Assembly (NCBI GenBank): GCA_036745875.1
Contig: DAIOFH010000062.1
Span: forward strand, 1 to 21,747
Direction of reading: 5' to 3'
Length of the DNA stretch: 21,747 bases
Origin: DAIOFH01 sp036745875
GTDB taxonomy: Bacteria; Planctomycetota; SZUA-567
Shown here: positions 20,323 through 21,747 of the stretch, piece after piece
Layout: each line of letters opens with the position of its first letter
Numbering within the stretch: the first letter of the stretch is position 1
The notes under the pieces: generated by a model
Seen by the model: only the letters and a program-made list of their open reading frames with translations
Database searches by the model: none
Told to the model about the DNA's origin: nothing
Position numbers and translations under genes: made by a program

Positions 20323-21711
20323 ATGGATTACAAGGTAGCCGATCTGTCTCTGGCTGATTGGGGCCGCAAGGAATGCAACATTTCGGAGACTGAAATGCCG
20401 GGGCTGATGGCGCTCCGGAAGCAGTACGGTTCGTCAAAACCCCTGAAGGGCGCGCGCATCGCGGGCTCCATCCACATGACGATCCAGACGGCGGTGCTGA
20501 TGGAGACACTGGTCGAACTCGGCGCTGAGTTGCGCTGGGCTTCCTGCAACATCTTCTCCACACAGGATCACGCAGCCGCAGCCATGGTCAAGGCCGGAAT
20601 TCCCGTCTTCGCCTACAAGGGAGAAACCCTCGAGGAATACTGGGAATACACCCACCAGATCCTCAGCTGGCCGGAAGACAAGCCCGCCAATATGATCCTC
20701 GACGACGGCGGCGACGCCACGCTGCTCCTGATCAAAGGCACGGAAGCGGAAAAGGACATCTCCGTCCTCGACAACCCGGACAGCGAGGAAGCGACTGTTC
20801 TGTTCGCTTCCATCAAGAGGTATCTTGCCAAGGATCCCGCCTGGTATTCGAAGCGGATCAAGCACATCAAGGGCGTGACCGAGGAAACCACCACCGGCGT
20901 CCACCGCCTCTACCAGATGCAGGAATGCGGCAGGCTGCCGTTCCCCGCCATCAACGTCAACGACTCCGTCACCAAGTCGAAGTTCGACAACCTCTACGGC
21001 TGCCGCGAAAGCCTTTGTGACGGCATCAAGCGTGCGACGGACGTCATGATCGCGGGCAAGATAGCTGTGATCCTCGGCTACGGCGATGTCGGCAAGGGCT
21101 GCGCCCAGAGCATGCGCGGCTTTGGCGCGACGGTGTGGGTCACGGAAATCGACCCGATCTGCGCCTTGCAGGCGGCGATGGAAGGATACCGGGTGGTCAC
21201 GATGGACGAAGCCGCGTCCATGGGCGATATCTTCGTCACCACAACGGGCAACGTCGGCGTCATCACCCACGACCACATGAAGGCCATGCGCAACGAAGCA
21301 ATCGTCTGCAACATCGGCCACTTTGACAGCGAAATCGAAGTCGCGTCCCTCAGGCAATACAAGTGGGAAAATATCAAGCCGCAGGTCGACCACATCATCT
21401 TCCCCGACGGCAAGCGCATCATCCTGCTCGCCGAAGGCCGCCTGGTGAACCTCGGCTGCGCGACCGGCCATCCCAGCTTCGTCATGTCCAACAGCTTCAC
21501 CAATCAGGTCCTCGCCCAGATGGAACTTTTCGGCAACGACGGAAAGTATGAAACAAAAGTCTACGTCCTTCCGAAACACCTGGACGAAATGGTGGCCCGC
21601 CTCCACCTTGGACGCATCGGCGCCAAACTCACCAAGCTCACCGAAGAGCAGGCGAAATACATCGGCGTCAAGGTGGATGGTCCATACAAGGCGGATCATT
21701 ACCGCTACTAG
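20323..21711 (+). CDS. ahcY: S-adenosylhomocysteine hydrolase
   Basis: Hydrolyses S-adenosylhomocysteine to adenosine and homocysteine, relieving product inhibition of methyltransferases. The 462-residue enzyme shows GSIHMTIQTAVLMETL (H51), CNIFSTQDHAAAA (D82), and the catalytic VNDSVTKSKFDNLYGCRESL. The NAD-binding Rossmann loop GYGDVGKGCA is near residue 252. GHFDSEIEV follows, and the conserved C-terminus GPYKADHYRY reaches into the partner subunit's cofactor site. The length and the insert around residues 140-180 fit the longer bacterial/eukaryotic form. The ATG at 20323 has GGAGGG (20311-20316) six bases upstream. A SAH riboswitch and a good promoter precede it, so it is induced when its substrate accumulates. 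The 36 bases after its stop show nothing notable. Confidence 0.97.
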   Translation: MDYKVADLSLADWGRKECNISETEMPGLMALRKQYGSSKPLKGARIAGSIHMTIQTAVLMETLVELGAELRWASCNIFSTQDHAAAAMVKAGIPVFAYKGETLEEYWEYTHQILSWPEDKPANMILDDGGDATLLLIKGTEAEKDISVLDNPDSEEATVLFASIKRYLAKDPAWYSKRIKHIKGVTEETTTGVHRLYQMQECGRLPFPAINVNDSVTKSKFDNLYGCRESLCDGIKRATDVMIAGKIAVILGYGDVGKGCAQSMRGFGATVWVTEIDPICALQAAMEGYRVVTMDEAASMGDIFVTTTGNVGVITHDHMKAMRNEAIVCNIGHFDSEIEVASLRQYKWENIKPQVDHIIFPDGKRIILLAEGRLVNLGCATGHPSFVMSNSFTNQVLAQMELFGNDGKYETKVYVLPKHLDEMVARLHLGRIGAKLTKLTEEQAKYIGVKVDGPYKADHYRY

Positions 21712-21747
21712 AGCCAAAACTATGATTTGATGCTAAACGGCGCCGGA

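Noticed and set aside
20434..21717. 427-codon open frame opposite ahcY
   Set aside because: Full overlap with a complete ahcY; composition rich in Asp/Val/His as expected for a reverse-frame shadow.
1..21747. CRISPR arrays, insertion sequences, tRNA or rRNA genes, defence systems
   Set aside because: No regularly spaced repeats, transposase or integrase frames, tRNA cloverleaf ends or defence-type domains were seen on either strand.

Overview
The window is a gene-dense, GC-rich bacterial chromosome segment that is mostly housekeeping. The best guess for the organism is an anaerobe of the Planctomycetes-Verrucomicrobia-Lentisphaerae-Chlamydiae (PVC) group. This rests on a 70-residue 'small basic protein' of a type I associate with that group, a phosphatidate cytidylyltransferase with an altered C-terminal signature, and a NapH/NapG-like polyferredoxin. 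The assignment is an inference, not proven. I saw no mobile element, CRISPR array, rRNA or tRNA gene.

Layout. Positions 44-3563 (+): leucine biosynthesis, leuA-leuC-leuD without leuB, closed by a strong bidirectional terminator at 3571-3601. Positions 3618-9709 (-): a compact operon, read right to left: a secreted thioredoxin-like domain, a CcdA/DsbD-like membrane domain, uppS, cdsA, an RbsD/FucU-family sugar mutarotase, ribD, and a membrane polyferredoxin. The first two parts look like one gene split by a single extra base in a homopolymer. Position 9788 (+): a divergent small secreted protein with a CxC motif. Positions 10308-12360 (-): riboflavin synthase overlapping a phospholipase-D-type lipoprotein. 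Positions 12597-14851 (+): a proline-rich single-pass membrane protein, a DUF89-like protein with altered metal-site residues, and the small basic protein. Positions 14942-21711 (+): an aminotransferase, glycyl-tRNA synthetase, an orphan 48-residue very basic protein, a STAS-domain protein, a conserved hypothetical, a DHH/DHHA1 phosphoesterase and S-adenosylhomocysteine hydrolase.

How the parts relate. Themes are amino-acid and translation supply (leu genes, aminotransferase, glyS, small basic proteins), envelope lipid and undecaprenyl synthesis (uppS, cdsA, PLD-type lipoprotein), riboflavin (ribD and ribE, about 5.5 kb apart), periplasmic thiol redox, and the methyl cycle (ahcY). The clearest regulatory element is a SAH riboswitch in the ahcY leader. 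It has a good sigma70-type promoter upstream, and an internal segment can pair over nine bases with the ahcY Shine-Dalgarno region, which suggests a concrete ON-switch mechanism. The other notable points are the broken or frameshifted thioredoxin-CcdA gene, the DUF89 protein with changed active-site residues, and the two small basic proteins with structured leaders. I did not find an obviously new multi-gene system.
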